A DNA stretch of 64,000 bases from Tumebacillus permanentifrigoris (GCF_003148565.1 NZ_QGGL01000015.1:62001-126000), one strand, 5' to 3'; shown: positions 50,058-60,311, counted from the first letter of the stretch. Program-made: numbers and translations. The notes: a model not told the origin generated them from the sequence alone.

Positions 50058-51071
50058 ATGAATCGCAAAGTGGTCAAGGTCGGATTGTTAGGACTCGGCA
50101 CGGTTGGGTCGGGTGTGGTGAAGATGTTGCGACAGAACGTGGAAGAACTGGCGCAAAAGTGCGGCTATGAAGTAGAGATTCAGCGTGTTCTCGTTCGCGA
50201 CTTGGAAAAAATGCGGGCCGTCGACGTTGAGCGACACATGCTCACCCGAGATGTGCAAGACATTCTCGAAGATCCGGAAGTACGCATCGTGATTGAGGTG
50301 ATGGGCGGCGAAGAGCAGACCAAGGAGATCGTCTTGCAAGCTTTGCAGGCTGGCAAGCACGTGATCACGGCGAACAAAGACTTGGTCGCACTGCATGGTG
50401 CGCTCTTGCACCGAGCTGCCGATGAGAACGGTGTGGAACTGCTCTACGAAGCGGCAGTCGCCGGCGCGATCCCGATCGTTCGCGTGCTCAAACAGTCGTT
50501 TGCGGCAGACAACGTCCGCGAAGTGATGGGCATCGTCAACGGGACCACGAACTATATTCTTTCCAAAATGACCGCCGAGGGTGCGGCCTATGAAGACGCG
50601 CTCGCCGAAGCCCAACAGCTCGGCTATGCAGAAGCCGACCCGCATGCAGATGTCTCCGGGCTCGATGCAGCGCGCAAGATGGCGATCCTCGCTTCGATCT
50701 CGTTCCGCCAAGCGGTAGAACTGGCAGACGTCAAACTCGAAGGGATTGAGAGCGTCACCCAGCAGGACGTGGAACGAGCCAAGGCAGGGGGTCAAGTGAT
50801 CAAACTGATCGGCCGCGCTCGTCGGGAAGGGAGCGCCATCGAGGTATCCGTCGCCCCGATGTGGCTGGAAGCGGCGCACCCGCTGGCAAAAGTCGGTGAT
50901 TGTTTCAACGCCGTGTATGTCTACGCCGATGCGCTCGGGGAAGCGATGTTGTATGGACGCGGGGCTGGCGAGATGCCGACGGCAAGTGCCGTGGTCGGTG
51001 ACTTGCTTGCCGTGCTACGAGGGCGCAAGTTCGCAGCCGCTCAACCGCAACAGATGGCGAGGTGGGCGTAA
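50058..51071 (+). CDS. hom: Homoserine dehydrogenase (short form, no ACT domain)
   Basis: A 337-residue NAD(P)H enzyme that reduces aspartate semialdehyde to homoserine. The N-terminal Rossmann fold has [18 protein letters not shown] (residues 7-24), and the catalytic domain has [17 protein letters not shown] and [15 protein letters not shown] with [20 protein letters not shown]. The usual C-terminal ACT domain of about 90 residues (threonine feedback) is absent; the protein ends soon after the catalytic fold. The ATG at 50058 follows GGGGGAGAG; an in-frame ATG at 50034 has no site. Its stop overlaps the thrC start. Confidence 0.94.
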   Translation: MNRKVVKVGLLGLGTVGSGVVKMLRQNVEELAQKCGYEVEIQRVLVRDLEKMRAVDVERHMLTRDVQDILEDPEVRIVIEVMGGEEQTKEIVLQALQAGKHVITANKDLVALHGALLHRAADENGVELLYEAAVAGAIPIVRVLKQSFAADNVREVMGIVNGTTNYILSKMTAEGAAYEDALAEAQQLGYAEADPHADVSGLDAARKMAILASISFRQAVELADVKLEGIESVTQQDVERAKAGGQVIKLIGRARREGSAIEVSVAPMWLEAAHPLAKVGDCFNAVYVYADALGEAMLYGRGAGEMPTASAVVGDLLAVLRGRKFAAAQPQQMARWA

Positions 51072-52132
51072 TGGCAGTCTGGAAAGGACTTCTCCACGCC
51101 TACCGCGACTGGCTCCCGATCAACGAACGGACGCCGCTTTTGTCGCTCTGTGAAGGCAATACACCGCTGATCCCGGCACCGAATCTGTCAGCCCAGCTCG
51201 GCGTAGAGATTTTTTTGAAATTCGAAGGGTTGAACCCGACGGGCTCGTTCAAGGACCGCGGCATGGTGCTCGCCGTCGCCAAAGCGGCAGAGGAGGGCAG
51301 TAGCACCGTGATCTGTGCCTCGACGGGCAATACCTCCGCCTCGGCAGCAGCCTATGCTGCACGACTCGGGTTGCGTTCCATCGTGTTGATCCCAGATGGC
51401 AAGATCGCGTATGGCAAGCTGGCGCAGGCGATGATGTACGGCGCGGAGATCGTGCCGGTGCAGGGGAATTTTGATCAGGCATTAGAACTCGTGCGGGACG
51501 TTTCTCGTGCGCATCCTGTGACCTTGGTCAACTCGGTCAACCCGTATCGCATCGAAGGGCAAAAGACAGCAGCGTTTGAAGTGTGTGAACAACTGGGTTC
51601 TGCCCCGGACTACTTGGCGCTGCCCGTCGGCAACGCGGGCAACATCACCGCTTACTACAAAGGATTCCGTGAGTATCACAAGGCAGGCATCGTGCAGAGT
51701 GTCCCCCGGATGCTCGGTTTCGAAGCGGAGGGGGCTGCGGCGATTGTGCGCGGGGAACCGATCAAGGAGCCGGAGACGATCGCCACGGCAATTCGCATCG
51801 GCAACCCGGCATCGTGGGACAGTGCGGTGCGTGCGGCGCAGGAGTCTGGTGGCGCGATCGACAGCGTGACCGACGAGGAGATTTTGGCTGCGTACAAACT
51901 GTTGGCGCGGGCGGAGGGCGTGTTCTGTGAGCCCGCTTCGGCTGCCTCGCTCGCCGGCGTGATCAAAAGCCGTGCCGCAGGTCAACTGCTGTCCGGTGCT
52001 CGTGTCGTCTGTGTCCTGACAGGCAATGGGTTAAAGGACTCCGACGTTGCGCTCCAAGTCAATGCGCTTGAACTGAAAAGCATCCCGGCCACGCAAGAGG
52101 CGGTTGTACAGACGATCTTGCAAACGAACTAA
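51071..52132 (+). CDS. thrC: Threonine synthase
   Basis: A 353-residue PLP enzyme converting O-phosphohomoserine to threonine. The PLP lysine is in [11 protein letters not shown] (Lys near residue 60), the phosphate-binding loop is [15 protein letters not shown], and [19 protein letters not shown] contacts the substrate. The length is that of the short Gram-positive ThrC. The ATG overlaps the hom stop by one base (TAATG), indicating coupling. thrB follows 22 bases later. Confidence 0.95.
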   Translation: MAVWKGLLHAYRDWLPINERTPLLSLCEGNTPLIPAPNLSAQLGVEIFLKFEGLNPTGSFKDRGMVLAVAKAAEEGSSTVICASTGNTSASAAAYAARLGLRSIVLIPDGKIAYGKLAQAMMYGAEIVPVQGNFDQALELVRDVSRAHPVTLVNSVNPYRIEGQKTAAFEVCEQLGSAPDYLALPVGNAGNITAYYKGFREYHKAGIVQSVPRMLGFEAEGAAAIVRGEPIKEPETIATAIRIGNPASWDSAVRAAQESGGAIDSVTDEEILAAYKLLARAEGVFCEPASAASLAGVIKSRAAGQLLSGARVVCVLTGNGLKDSDVALQVNALELKSIPATQEAVVQTILQTN

Positions 52133-52154
52133 TTTATAGGGAGTGTGAGCGGGT

Positions 52155-53072
52155 ATGCAAACGCGATGGAGGGTTCCAGCGACGACGGCGAACCTCGGGC
52201 CGGGATTTGACGTGTTGGGCATGGCTTTGGATTTGTACAACGAGATCGAGATGGAGGAGATCGAACAAGGCTTAGAGATCACGGTGGAGGGGGAGGGAGC
52301 GGCAGACATCGCTCGCGATGAGAGCAATCTGGTGTACCAAGCCGCGCTCGCGGTGTTTGAGCGAGTCGGCTACGCACCTGCGGGACTGCGGATTCACCTC
52401 TGCAACCGCATCCCGGTCACGCGCGGTCTCGGCAGTTCATCTGCTGCGCTGGTCGGAGGTCTCGCGGCGGCCAATCGGATCTGTGGCGATGCGCTCAGCC
52501 GTGAGGAGTTGCTAGAGATTGCGACGGTGATGGAGGGCCACCCGGACAACGTCGCTCCGGTTCTGTACGGCGGATTCTCCGTCGCAGGCCATGTGCGCGA
52601 CAAGTGGCGCGTCCAACGTCTGACGCCGCCCGCTGGACTCTGTGTCGTGGTGGCGATTCCAGACTTCGAACTGCACACGGAACAGGCGCGTGCTGTCGTG
52701 CCACAACAGGTCAGCTTGGCAGATGCGATATTCAGCGCATCGCACGTAGGTCTGATCGTGGCCGCGTTGCAAAAAAATGACCTCGAACTCTTCGGTCAAT
52801 GCTTGGAAGACCGCCTCCACCAGTCCCATCGCGCCGAATTGATCCCCGGCATGAATGACGTGTTAAAAAGCGCCGAGGAGGCAGGCGCAGTCGGCGCCGC
52901 ACTGTCTGGTGCAGGGCCGACCCTGATCGCGTTCACAGAGGGCCATCGCGATGAAGTCGGACACGCCATGCAGCAAGCGTTCGCCGCACATGGTGTGACC
53001 TGCCGAATCATGCATCTGTATCCGGATTTGAGTGGTGTGTGCGAGCACGTCGTCGTACCCACCATCGTATAA
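52155..53072 (+). CDS. thrB: Homoserine kinase
   Basis: A 305-residue GHMP kinase that phosphorylates homoserine. It opens RVPATTANLGPGFDVLGMALDLYNEIE, has the ATP-binding motif IPVTRGLGSSSAALVGGLAAAN (near residue 86) and the C-terminal LSGAGPTLIAFTEG motif. It is the last gene of hom-thrC-thrB, the order used by B. subtilis, and ends one base before a strong terminator stem. Confidence 0.96.
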   Translation: MQTRWRVPATTANLGPGFDVLGMALDLYNEIEMEEIEQGLEITVEGEGAADIARDESNLVYQAALAVFERVGYAPAGLRIHLCNRIPVTRGLGSSSAALVGGLAAANRICGDALSREELLEIATVMEGHPDNVAPVLYGGFSVAGHVRDKWRVQRLTPPAGLCVVVAIPDFELHTEQARAVVPQQVSLADAIFSASHVGLIVAALQKNDLELFGQCLEDRLHQSHRAELIPGMNDVLKSAEEAGAVGAALSGAGPTLIAFTEGHRDEVGHAMQQAFAAHGVTCRIMHLYPDLSGVCEHVVVPTIV

Positions 53073-53116
53073 AAAAAGCGTATCGACTTCCCGAGCGGGA
53101 AGTCGATACGCTTTTT
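53073..53116. terminator. Bidirectional terminator between thrB and serS
   Basis: AAAAAGCGTATCGACTTCCC pairs with GGGAAGTCGATACGCTTTTT around GAGC, a perfect stem. Confidence 0.96.
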
Positions 53117-53118
53117 GG

Positions 53119-54414
53119 TTAGCCGAATACGTTCGCACCTGGCTTGATCTCTTCCAGCCCGTTCAAGTACTTGCGCAGCGCTTGCGGGATGTAGATCGAA
53201 CCATCTGCGCGCTGGTGGTTTTCCAACAGCGGGATCAGGATGCGCGGAGTCGCCACAGCGGTGTTGTTCAGCGTGTGGCAGTATTGCAACTGTCCGTTCT
53301 CATCCCGATAGCGAATGTTCGAGCGGCGCGCTTGGAACTCCAGCAGGTTCGACGCCGATTGCGTCTCGCCATAGTTTTCTCGCGACGGCATCCACGTCTC
53401 GATGTCATACTTTTTGTAGACTCCTTGCCCGATATCGCCCGTACAGACAGCGACGACACGGTAGGGGAGCTCCAGCAACTGCAACAGATCCTCCGCATTT
53501 TTCGTGATCTCTTGCAGAATCGCTTCCGAGACCGCAGGGTCGTTTTTGCAGATCACGACTTGCTCGACCTTGGCGAACTGGTGGACGCGGTACAATCCGC
53601 GCGTATCGCGTCCGGCCGCGCCTGCTTCGCGGCGGAAGCAGTTCGAGACGCCGGCAAAACGGATCGGTTGGTTCACATCGACCACTTCACCCGCATGGTA
53701 CGAGACCAGCGGAACTTCGGAGGTGCCGACGAGCCAAGCGTTGTCGCGACCTAGTTCGTAGGTCTGCTCCCGACCGAGCGGGAAGAAACCAGTGTTCGTC
53801 ATCACATCCTCGCGCACCATCATCGGCACATCCATCACCGTGAATCCACGCTCTGTCAGCAGATCGATCGCCAGTTGTTGGACGGCGCGGTGCAAGTACA
53901 GCCCGATGCCCTTCAGGTAGTACTGGCGCGTTCCTGCAACCTTCGCCCCACGCGGGAGGTCGAACAGGTCGTAGGTTTCACCGAGCGTGACATGATCTTG
54001 GATCGCAAAGTCAAACTGTGGCAGCTCGCCGATCTGGCGGAGCTCGACGTTCTCCTCATCAGATGCGCCAATCGGCGTGTCCGGCGAGATGATGTTCGGG
54101 ACGCGCAACAACAACGTGGACCACTGTTGCTCCACGTCTTGGAGCAGCGCTTCCTGTGTGGTCAAGTTCGCGTTAATCCCGCGCACGAGTTCCTTGATTT
54201 GCTCGACCTCGTCCTGATTTCCATCCTTGGCGAGGCGCGGGATCGATTGCGAGAGGTCGTTGCGCTGTTTGCGCAGACCTTCGACTTCTTGGAGCAAGGC
54301 GCGACGCTTGCCGTCGAGTGCTAACAGATCGGTGATCGAGACCTCAATTCCTTTTTGCTGGGCGACCGTTTGCACCACGTCCGGGTTTTCACGAATATAC
54401 CGAATGTCTAACAC
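53119..54414 (-). CDS. serS: Seryl-tRNA synthetase
   Basis: A 431-residue class II synthetase. The N-terminal long coiled-coil arm (residues 25-105) grips the tRNA-Ser variable arm. Class II motif 2 is FRREAGAAGRDTRGLYRVHQFAKVEQ, and motif 3 is NTAVATPRILIPLLENHQ. GTG at 54414 gives MLDIRYIRENPDVV, the standard SerS start, behind GGGGAG. A serine-type T-box leader lies directly upstream, so expression should rise when uncharged tRNA-Ser accumulates. Confidence 0.97.
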   Translation of the reverse strand: MLDIRYIRENPDVVQTVAQQKGIEVSITDLLALDGKRRALLQEVEGLRKQRNDLSQSIPRLAKDGNQDEVEQIKELVRGINANLTTQEALLQDVEQQWSTLLLRVPNIISPDTPIGASDEENVELRQIGELPQFDFAIQDHVTLGETYDLFDLPRGAKVAGTRQYYLKGIGLYLHRAVQQLAIDLLTERGFTVMDVPMMVREDVMTNTGFFPLGREQTYELGRDNAWLVGTSEVPLVSYHAGEVVDVNQPIRFAGVSNCFRREAGAAGRDTRGLYRVHQFAKVEQVVICKNDPAVSEAILQEITKNAEDLLQLLELPYRVVAVCTGDIGQGVYKKYDIETWMPSRENYGETQSASNLLEFQARRSNIRYRDENGQLQYCHTLNNTAVATPRILIPLLENHQRADGSIYIPQALRKYLNGLEEIKPGANVFG

Positions 54415-54426
54415 TTCACACCACTC

Positions 54427-54642
54427 CCCTTTAAAAAAATACAAAGAGCGCCCTCATCCGATTGGGACGAGGAGCGCTCTTTTTCAAGGTCTCGCGGTGC
54501 CACCCAACTTGGCCTGGTTCTCTCATAGAGAGAGTCAGGCCCGCTTTGGTGTCACGGTAACGGGTGACTCCCGGCTCACTCTTCGCAAGCGCCTCTGAGT
54601 TGGATGCTCTTCCACGGCATGATCACGATATCCATAAATGTT
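54427..54642 (-). promoter_or_regulatory. T-box riboswitch controlling serS
   Basis: The minus-strand leader contains the T-box sequence GGGTGGCACCGCGAGA (54505-54490), which pairs with the uncharged tRNA 3' end. It is followed by a terminator hairpin (AAGAGCGC...GCGCTCTT, within 54434-54486) with a T run. Stem I lies in 54540-54625. The serine specifier codon cannot be placed with certainty by eye. Confidence 0.92.
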
Positions 54643-54648
54643 TTTACA

Positions 54649-54678
54649 TTATAAGGTATCCTCGACTTGCTTGGCAAG
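54649..54678 (-). promoter_or_regulatory. Promoter of the serS T-box transcript
   Basis: On the minus strand TTGCCA (54678-54673), 18 bases, TATAAT (54654-54649). The plus-strand gene at 54766 must have its own promoter in the remaining 90 bases; TACAAT at 54712 with a poor -35 is a candidate. Confidence 0.8.
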
Positions 54679-54765
54679 GGCTATACCTTTTCCACTCTGG
54701 GGAAAAATAGTACAATGGAGCAGTTATCCTCTGCAAAGGATTCCATCGGAAGGAGTTACATATAG

Positions 54766-57258
54766 ATGCGAACTGACCTCAAGCGTGAAGACATCGAGTT
54801 GCTCGCCCCAGCAGGTACGTGGGAAGCGATGCGTGCAGCGGTCGCCAATGGAGCGAACGCCGTCTACTTTGGCGTTGAGAAATTCAATGCCCGTGCTCGT
54901 GCGAACAATTTCCTCATGGCTGAATTGCCACAGATCATGGAGTTCCTGCACACCTACGGTGTGAAGGGTTTCCTCACCTTCAACATCCTCGTTTTTGAAA
55001 CGGAACTGGAGGACGCCAAAGAACTGATCCATGCTTGCATTGATGCTGGTGTGGATGCAGTCATCGTCCAAGATCTCGGCCTCGTCAAGATGATCCGCGA
55101 AATCTCGCCAGATTTCCCGATCCACGGCTCCACCCAGATGACGATCACCTCCCCGGAGGCGGTTGAATTCACCAAGACCTATGACATGGAACGCGTCGTG
55201 CTCGGTCGCGAGAACAACCTCAAGCAGATCAAGAAAATTTCGGACTCGGCAAAAGTCCCGCTCGAAGTGTTCGTCCACGGCGCGCTCTGCGTGTCCTACT
55301 CCGGTCAATGCCTGACCTCGGAGATGTGGGGCGGTCGCTCGGCGAACCGCGGCGAGTGTGCACAAGCCTGCCGCCTGCCGTATGACATGATGGTCGATGG
55401 CGAGCAAAAAGACATGGGCAACATCTCCTACCTGCTCTCGCCCAAGGACCTCAACGCGCTGGAAATCGTCCCGGAGCTGATCGAAGCAGGCGTGACTTCC
55501 TTTAAAATTGAAGGCCGTCTGAAAGCACCGGAGTATGTCGCCAACGTTGTCTCCAAGTATCGCAAAGCGATTGACGCGTACTTCCTCGGCGCCACCGACT
55601 ACCAGCCGGACCTGATCGACATCCAAGAACTGGAGCAATCCTTCTCGCGCGGGTTCACAAAAGGCTTCCTGACGGGTACCAACAACAAGCAACTCGTCGA
55701 CGGCACCTACCCGAAAAAACGCGGCGTCTACCTCGGCCGCGTGAAAAAAGTCTACCGTGACGCGATCCTCATCGACTTGGAAGCCCCGCTGAAACGCGGC
55801 GATGGCATCGTGTTTGACTTTGGCGACCCGACCCAGCAGGAAGAGGGCGGACGCGTCTACGACATCCGCATCAAGGGTCAAAAAATCGAGGGCGGCGTTG
55901 AATCTGGTCTCTACGAGATCGTCATGGGCCGCAACGACGTGAACCTCGGGAGCATCAATGTCGGGGACAAAGTGTGGCGGACCTCCGACATGGAACTTGA
56001 CCGTCGCCTGCGCAGAACCTTCGAAACGGAAAAGCCGTACCACACCTTCCCAGTCAACCTCGAAGTCTACGGAGCGGTCGGCCAACCGCTGGTCACCGTC
56101 TGGACCGATGTGAAAAAAGGCAATTCCGTCACGATCAATTCTGAGCAACCGGCAGAAGAAGCGTTGAAGCGTCCGTTGGACGAGGAAGTTCTGCGGGAAC
56201 AATTCGGTCGTCTGGGCGGCACCGTCTATGAATTGGACGAGCTGCATGTCGAACTGACCGGCAGTGTGATCATCCCGAAGTCGGAGATGAACCGCATCCG
56301 TCGAGAAGCGGTCGAGCAACTGTTCGAACAGCGCATCGCACCGCCGAAATACACCAAGCGTGAGGTCGATCCCTACGAGGACACCGTGATCCCGGAGCCT
56401 GTCGATGGTCAGGAAGCGAAACTGGTCGCGCTCTGCCGTTCGCTGGAACAGATCGAAGCGGCGGGACAGACGGACGTGGACTACATCTACGCGGAGTTTG
56501 AGTTTGTCAAAGATTATCCAAAAGCGGTCGAAGCCGCTCGCCGTCATGGCAAAAAAATCGCCCTCGCCACCCCGCGCATCCTGATGCCGGGCGAAGTCAG
56601 CATCCTGCGTCAGATGCTCAAGCACCAACCGGACGGCATCCTCGTGCGCAACACAGGTGCGGCGCACTACTTTGCACAGGAACGCCCGGCGGGGATCGAG
56701 ATCATCGGTGACTTCTCGCTGAACATCGCGAACCACAAAGCGGCCAACCTGTTCCTCGACAGCGGTCTTGACCGCGTCACCGCTTCCTATGACCTGAACA
56801 CCGAGCAGATGATTGACCTGCTGAGCCAATCGCGCTCAGAGCGCGTCGAGGTGGTCATCCACCAACACATGCCGATGTTCCATATGGAGCACTGCGTCTA
56901 CTGCACGTTCCTCTCCGAAGGCACCGACTACACCAACTGTGGCCGTCCTTGTGAGGAGAAAAGCATCTCGCTGAAAGACCGTGTCGGCATGGAGCATCCG
57001 GTGCGTGTTGATACCGGCTGCCGGAACACCGTCTACAACGCGGTCGATCAATCGGGTGCCGAATATCTCGGCGAATTCCTCGGCAACGGTGTGCGCTATT
57101 ACCGAGTTGAATTCCTGGAGGAAGAAGGCAAGCGCGTTCGCGAAGTTCTCGATCTCTACCGCAAAGCACTGAACGGTGACGTCAGCGGTACAGACGTCTG
57201 GCGGAACCTCAACGCAACCAACCAACTGGGCGTCACCCGTGGACAGCTCACGAAGTAA
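54766..57258 (+). CDS. rlhA: U32 family peptidase-like protein with DUF3656 (RlhA type)
   Basis: An 830-residue protein. The N-terminal TIM-barrel U32 domain (residues 1-330) starts ELLAPAGTWEAMRAAVANGANAVYFG and includes the U32 signature EVFVHGALCVSYSGQCLTS and ECAQACRLPYD with its Fe-S-type cysteines. A middle DUF3656 region (about residues 385-510) is followed by a second U32-like C-terminal barrel with HQHMPMFHMEHCVYC and CEEKSISLKDR. E. coli RlhA with this architecture hydroxylates C2501 of 23S rRNA together with prephenate metabolism; the same role is likely. AGGAG precedes the ATG at 54766. Confidence 0.88.
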   Translation: MRTDLKREDIELLAPAGTWEAMRAAVANGANAVYFGVEKFNARARANNFLMAELPQIMEFLHTYGVKGFLTFNILVFETELEDAKELIHACIDAGVDAVIVQDLGLVKMIREISPDFPIHGSTQMTITSPEAVEFTKTYDMERVVLGRENNLKQIKKISDSAKVPLEVFVHGALCVSYSGQCLTSEMWGGRSANRGECAQACRLPYDMMVDGEQKDMGNISYLLSPKDLNALEIVPELIEAGVTSFKIEGRLKAPEYVANVVSKYRKAIDAYFLGATDYQPDLIDIQELEQSFSRGFTKGFLTGTNNKQLVDGTYPKKRGVYLGRVKKVYRDAILIDLEAPLKRGDGIVFDFGDPTQQEEGGRVYDIRIKGQKIEGGVESGLYEIVMGRNDVNLGSINVGDKVWRTSDMELDRRLRRTFETEKPYHTFPVNLEVYGAVGQPLVTVWTDVKKGNSVTINSEQPAEEALKRPLDEEVLREQFGRLGGTVYELDELHVELTGSVIIPKSEMNRIRREAVEQLFEQRIAPPKYTKREVDPYEDTVIPEPVDGQEAKLVALCRSLEQIEAAGQTDVDYIYAEFEFVKDYPKAVEAARRHGKKIALATPRILMPGEVSILRQMLKHQPDGILVRNTGAAHYFAQERPAGIEIIGDFSLNIANHKAANLFLDSGLDRVTASYDLNTEQMIDLLSQSRSERVEVVIHQHMPMFHMEHCVYCTFLSEGTDYTNCGRPCEEKSISLKDRVGMEHPVRVDTGCRNTVYNAVDQSGAEYLGEFLGNGVRYYRVEFLEEEGKRVREVLDLYRKALNGDVSGTDVWRNLNATNQLGVTRGQLTK

Positions 57259-57260
57259 GC

Positions 57261-57299
57261 AAAAAAGACCCTTCGCCACGTGGCAAAGGGTCTTTTTTT
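57261..57299. terminator. Bidirectional terminator
   Basis: AAAAGACCCTT pairs with AAGGGTCTTTT, with an inner GCCACGTGGC palindrome. It separates the RlhA-like gene from the convergent MFS gene. Confidence 0.93.
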
Positions 57300-58571
57300 C
57301 TACACGCTGACTTCTGGTTGGGCGGGTACCTTCGTCCGGCGAGAGAGGCTGTTCATCGTGCGAGCGTAGAAGAAGAGACTCAGCATCCCCACCACGAGGA
57401 ACAGGGCGAACATCGTCCACGACGACACGTAAGCACCGAGCGTGATCGAGAGACCGCCGAGCATCGACGACCCGACGCCGGTCAACCCGGCGACCGCCAT
57501 GTAGACCCCCCGGTTCTCGGTGGGGGCGAGGTCAGCGAGAATCGTCTGTTTCACCGGGACCCAAGTGATCTCCCCGATGGTGGCGATGATCATGGAGATG
57601 CCGAGCACCAGTGGCCAATTGCTGACGATGATCACCGCGTATCCGATCGTGCTGAGCGCGACCCCCAACAGCAAGGCGCGGCGATGACCGAAGCGGTGTA
57701 CCCACTTGCGAACCACAGCGGAGAACAGCACCACGATCATCGCATTCATGGCTTGGAGAAAGGCAAAGAGTTGCAGCCCATCAGCTGTGAACACCCAACT
57801 CCCGAGCGTGAAGATCGTTTGTGGAGTTGAGATGTCATCAAAGAGCCGCACGCGTCCGTAATTGTTGGTGATGTTCTCCAGAGATCCGCACAGCAGCGCG
57901 GCTCCGAGGAAGATGATGAAGATGCGGTTTTTGAAGACAGTCATGTAGGTCGCCACCATCCCCGCTGGTTTTTCCCCGGCGGGGAGCGGCTTGGATTCTG
58001 GCTTGGTCTCCGTGATCCAAACGATCAGGACGACGAGGGAGAGGGCGAGGAACAAGGTCATCGCACTGAACAGCTCGAACTTGAACGAGCGGAACAGATA
58101 GCCGCCGGCGATCCCACCGATGACGAGGCCGAAATTGTTCGACCAATAGTCGACGCTGTAGACGAGCGTCCGCGACTTAGACGTGGTGACGTCGATCAGC
58201 ATCGCCTCTGACGCCGGGCCGCTCAAGCCGTCACAGAACCCGATCAACAGCATGCCGATGCAGGTGACGACCGCGGATTCGTACCACGGCGAGTTGGAGA
58301 GCGCCACGACCGCGAACAGCAGGACACGGGCTGTCTCCGCGTACAGCTTCACCCGTTTGCGGCCAAACTTGTCAGCGAAATGTCCGCCATACGCGCCTGC
58401 CGATACGGTGATCGCGATGTGTAGCACGATCAGCAAGCCGGTCAGCGAGGGACCGATCGCTTCTGCGAAGTAGATGGCGAGGAAGGGAAAGACCATGCTG
58501 CCGATCATGTTTCCAATAAAATTTTGAAGAAGCCGAATCTTAACATTAAGATGTAGTTCACGAAAGGTCAA
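57300..58571 (-). CDS. MFS transporter (MDR/MdtH-like)
   Basis: A 423-residue major facilitator with twelve transmembrane helices. The loop between helices 2 and 3 has GGHFADKFGRKRVKLYAE, the MFS G-x-x-x-D-R-x-G-R-K signature, with a partial copy near the centre (RKWVHRFGHRRALLLG). A drug or metabolite efflux role is probable. The start is TTG at 58571 with GGAGGG six bases upstream; an in-frame TTG at 58592 lacks a site. It is divergent from pabA; the intergenic region carries a possible TTGATT-18-TACATT for this gene. Confidence 0.88.
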   Translation of the reverse strand: MTFRELHLNVKIRLLQNFIGNMIGSMVFPFLAIYFAEAIGPSLTGLLIVLHIAITVSAGAYGGHFADKFGRKRVKLYAETARVLLFAVVALSNSPWYESAVVTCIGMLLIGFCDGLSGPASEAMLIDVTTSKSRTLVYSVDYWSNNFGLVIGGIAGGYLFRSFKFELFSAMTLFLALSLVVLIVWITETKPESKPLPAGEKPAGMVATYMTVFKNRIFIIFLGAALLCGSLENITNNYGRVRLFDDISTPQTIFTLGSWVFTADGLQLFAFLQAMNAMIVVLFSAVVRKWVHRFGHRRALLLGVALSTIGYAVIIVSNWPLVLGISMIIATIGEITWVPVKQTILADLAPTENRGVYMAVAGLTGVGSSMLGGLSITLGAYVSSWTMFALFLVVGMLSLFFYARTMNSLSRRTKVPAQPEVSV

Positions 58572-58690
58572 AGTAATCCCTCCAAATACCAATGTATTTC
58601 CATGTTATCACAAAAATCAAAATCCGCCTCCGTCTGGAGTCGGTTTTTGGGATATAATAAATGCAGTTTACAGGAAGGAGCGACCCCACC

Positions 58691-59278
58691 GTGATCCTGA
58701 TGATCGACAATTACGATAGCTTTGTGTACAACCTCGTCCAATACCTGACCGAGATGGGCCATGAATTGCTCGTCCGACGCAACGACGAGATTACAATAGA
58801 AGAAATTGAACAACTCAACCCGCAGGTTCTCGTGATCTCGCCGGGTCCGTGCTCGCCGACCGAAGCGGGAATTTCGATGGAGGCGATCCGTCACTTTGCG
58901 GGCAAGATTCCCCTGTTCGGCGTCTGTCTGGGCCAGCAAGCGATGGCGCAGGCGTTCGGCGGGCGGGTTGTGCAAGCCGAGCGGATGATGCATGGGAAAA
59001 CATCGCCGGTACATCACGATGGCCGGTCTGTTTTTGCAAACTTGCCGAGTCCGTTGACCGCGTGTCGCTACCATTCGTTGATCGTCGAGCGTGAGACGTT
59101 GCCAGACTGCTTTGAGGTGTCCGCATGGACGGCAGAGGGGGAGATCATGGCGATCCGCCACCGAGAACTAGAGGTAGAGGGTGTGCAATTCCACCCGGAA
59201 GCGATCCTCACCGAGCACGGGAAGGCGATGCTCCGAAACTTCATGGAACGGCAGGGATTGGTATGTACGTCTGTTTAA
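58691..59278 (+). CDS. pabA: Aminodeoxychorismate/anthranilate synthase component II (glutamine amidotransferase)
   Basis: A 195-residue class I glutamine amidotransferase that supplies ammonia to chorismate-using enzymes. It opens [19 protein letters not shown]. The catalytic triad is Cys in [15 protein letters not shown] and His/Glu in [14 protein letters not shown], with [11 protein letters not shown] as oxyanion-side loop. Pairing with pabC points to folate, though in Bacillus this subunit also serves tryptophan. GTG at 58691 follows AAGGAG by 10 bases. The pabB partner is not in the window. It overlaps pabC by 16 bases. Confidence 0.93.
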   Translation: MILMIDNYDSFVYNLVQYLTEMGHELLVRRNDEITIEEIEQLNPQVLVISPGPCSPTEAGISMEAIRHFAGKIPLFGVCLGQQAMAQAFGGRVVQAERMMHGKTSPVHHDGRSVFANLPSPLTACRYHSLIVERETLPDCFEVSAWTAEGEIMAIRHRELEVEGVQFHPEAILTEHGKAMLRNFMERQGLVCTSV

Positions 59279-60228
59279 ACGGCAAGATCCTTCCGGTGGA
59301 ACAGGCGCAGGTGTCGGTGCTCGACCACGGCTTTTTATATGGGGCAGGACTTTTTGAAACGATGCGCACGGTTGGTGGCGAGCCGATGTTTTGGGCGGAG
59401 CATTACGCGAGACTGGTGGAGTCTGCGGAGGCGTTGCAACTCGTAAGTCAAGTGGGCATATCCGTTGCGGACGATTCGCTTTCGCAAGCAGGGTTGCCGT
59501 TGCCTCAAGCGAATGCGACGCGTCTGGATACGCCGATTTCAGCGGATTCGAAACGTTTCCCTTGGTCATCCTCTGACTTGCACGACCTGATCACCGCCAC
59601 CGTCCGTGCCAACGATTTAGAGGAGGCCTATGTGCGTCTCTCGCTCACACGAGGCCCTGGCGCACTGGGTCCGAGCGGCAAGACCTGTCAGACGCCGACG
59701 CTGGTCATCTACGCGAAACCACTCGCGTTGCCCGCAGAGGACGTCTACCGTTGCGGACGTGACCTGCTGATCCTCCAAACTCGCCGCAATTCCCCAGAGC
59801 TCCCCGTGCGTGTCAAATCGCTCAACTACCTCAACTCACTGCTGGCCTATGCTGAACTTGAAGCGCGGGGCGGGGGAGAGGGCATCCAACTCACCAACGA
59901 GGGGTGGATCGCAGAGGGTGCGGTCAGCAACCTGTTTTTTGTCGTCGAGGGTGAATTGTGGACGCCGAGCCTCGACACGGGTATCCTGCCCGGCATCACC
60001 CGCGCTTGGGTGTTGCAAACCGCGCGCCAACAGGGCATCCCGACCCGTGAACACCGCTTCACACGGGCAGAGCTTCGTGAGATGACCGAAGCGTTCACCA
60101 CCAGTTCGGTGGTGGGAATCCTCCCGGTGGTGTCCGTGGAACAGACCCCGATCGATGCGGGCGTGCCCGGTCCGATCACAAGCTACCTGATGCAAAAGTG
60201 GCGCACGCTCACTTCCAGAAATAACTAG
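59263..60228 (+). CDS. pabC: Aminodeoxychorismate lyase
   Basis: A 321-residue class IV PLP enzyme that releases pyruvate from 4-amino-4-deoxychorismate to give p-aminobenzoate. The start [30 protein letters not shown] has the family's DHGFLYGxGLFET motif. The PLP Lys is in [14 protein letters not shown] (near residue 188), and the cofactor-binding [10 protein letters not shown] and [12 protein letters not shown] follow. It is about 30 residues longer than typical because of a loop (about residues 63-98, [20 protein letters not shown] and beyond) inside the small domain. It could also be a D-amino-acid or branched-chain transaminase relative, but the pabA overlap favours PabC. Confidence 0.88.
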   Translation: MYVCLNGKILPVEQAQVSVLDHGFLYGAGLFETMRTVGGEPMFWAEHYARLVESAEALQLVSQVGISVADDSLSQAGLPLPQANATRLDTPISADSKRFPWSSSDLHDLITATVRANDLEEAYVRLSLTRGPGALGPSGKTCQTPTLVIYAKPLALPAEDVYRCGRDLLILQTRRNSPELPVRVKSLNYLNSLLAYAELEARGGGEGIQLTNEGWIAEGAVSNLFFVVEGELWTPSLDTGILPGITRAWVLQTARQQGIPTREHRFTRAELREMTEAFTTSSVVGILPVVSVEQTPIDAGVPGPITSYLMQKWRTLTSRNN

Positions 60229-60239
60229 TCTCAAAAGGG

Positions 60240-60269
60240 TTGCACTAGAGTCAGGGCTCGTGATATATT
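60240..60269 (+). promoter_or_regulatory. Promoter of the tRNA operon
   Basis: TTGCAC (60240-60245), 18 bases, TATATT (60264-60269), 43 bases upstream of the first tRNA. Confidence 0.7.
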
Positions 60270-60311
60270 ACTATCTGTCGCCACGAGATACGGCGTCACG
60301 GTGAGACACAC

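Noticed and set aside
54724-56829. Long minus-strand open frame (701 codons) opposite the RlhA-like gene
   Set aside because: Antisense shadow of a gene with clear U32 motifs; composition is Val/Arg/Asp/Leu-rich without domains.
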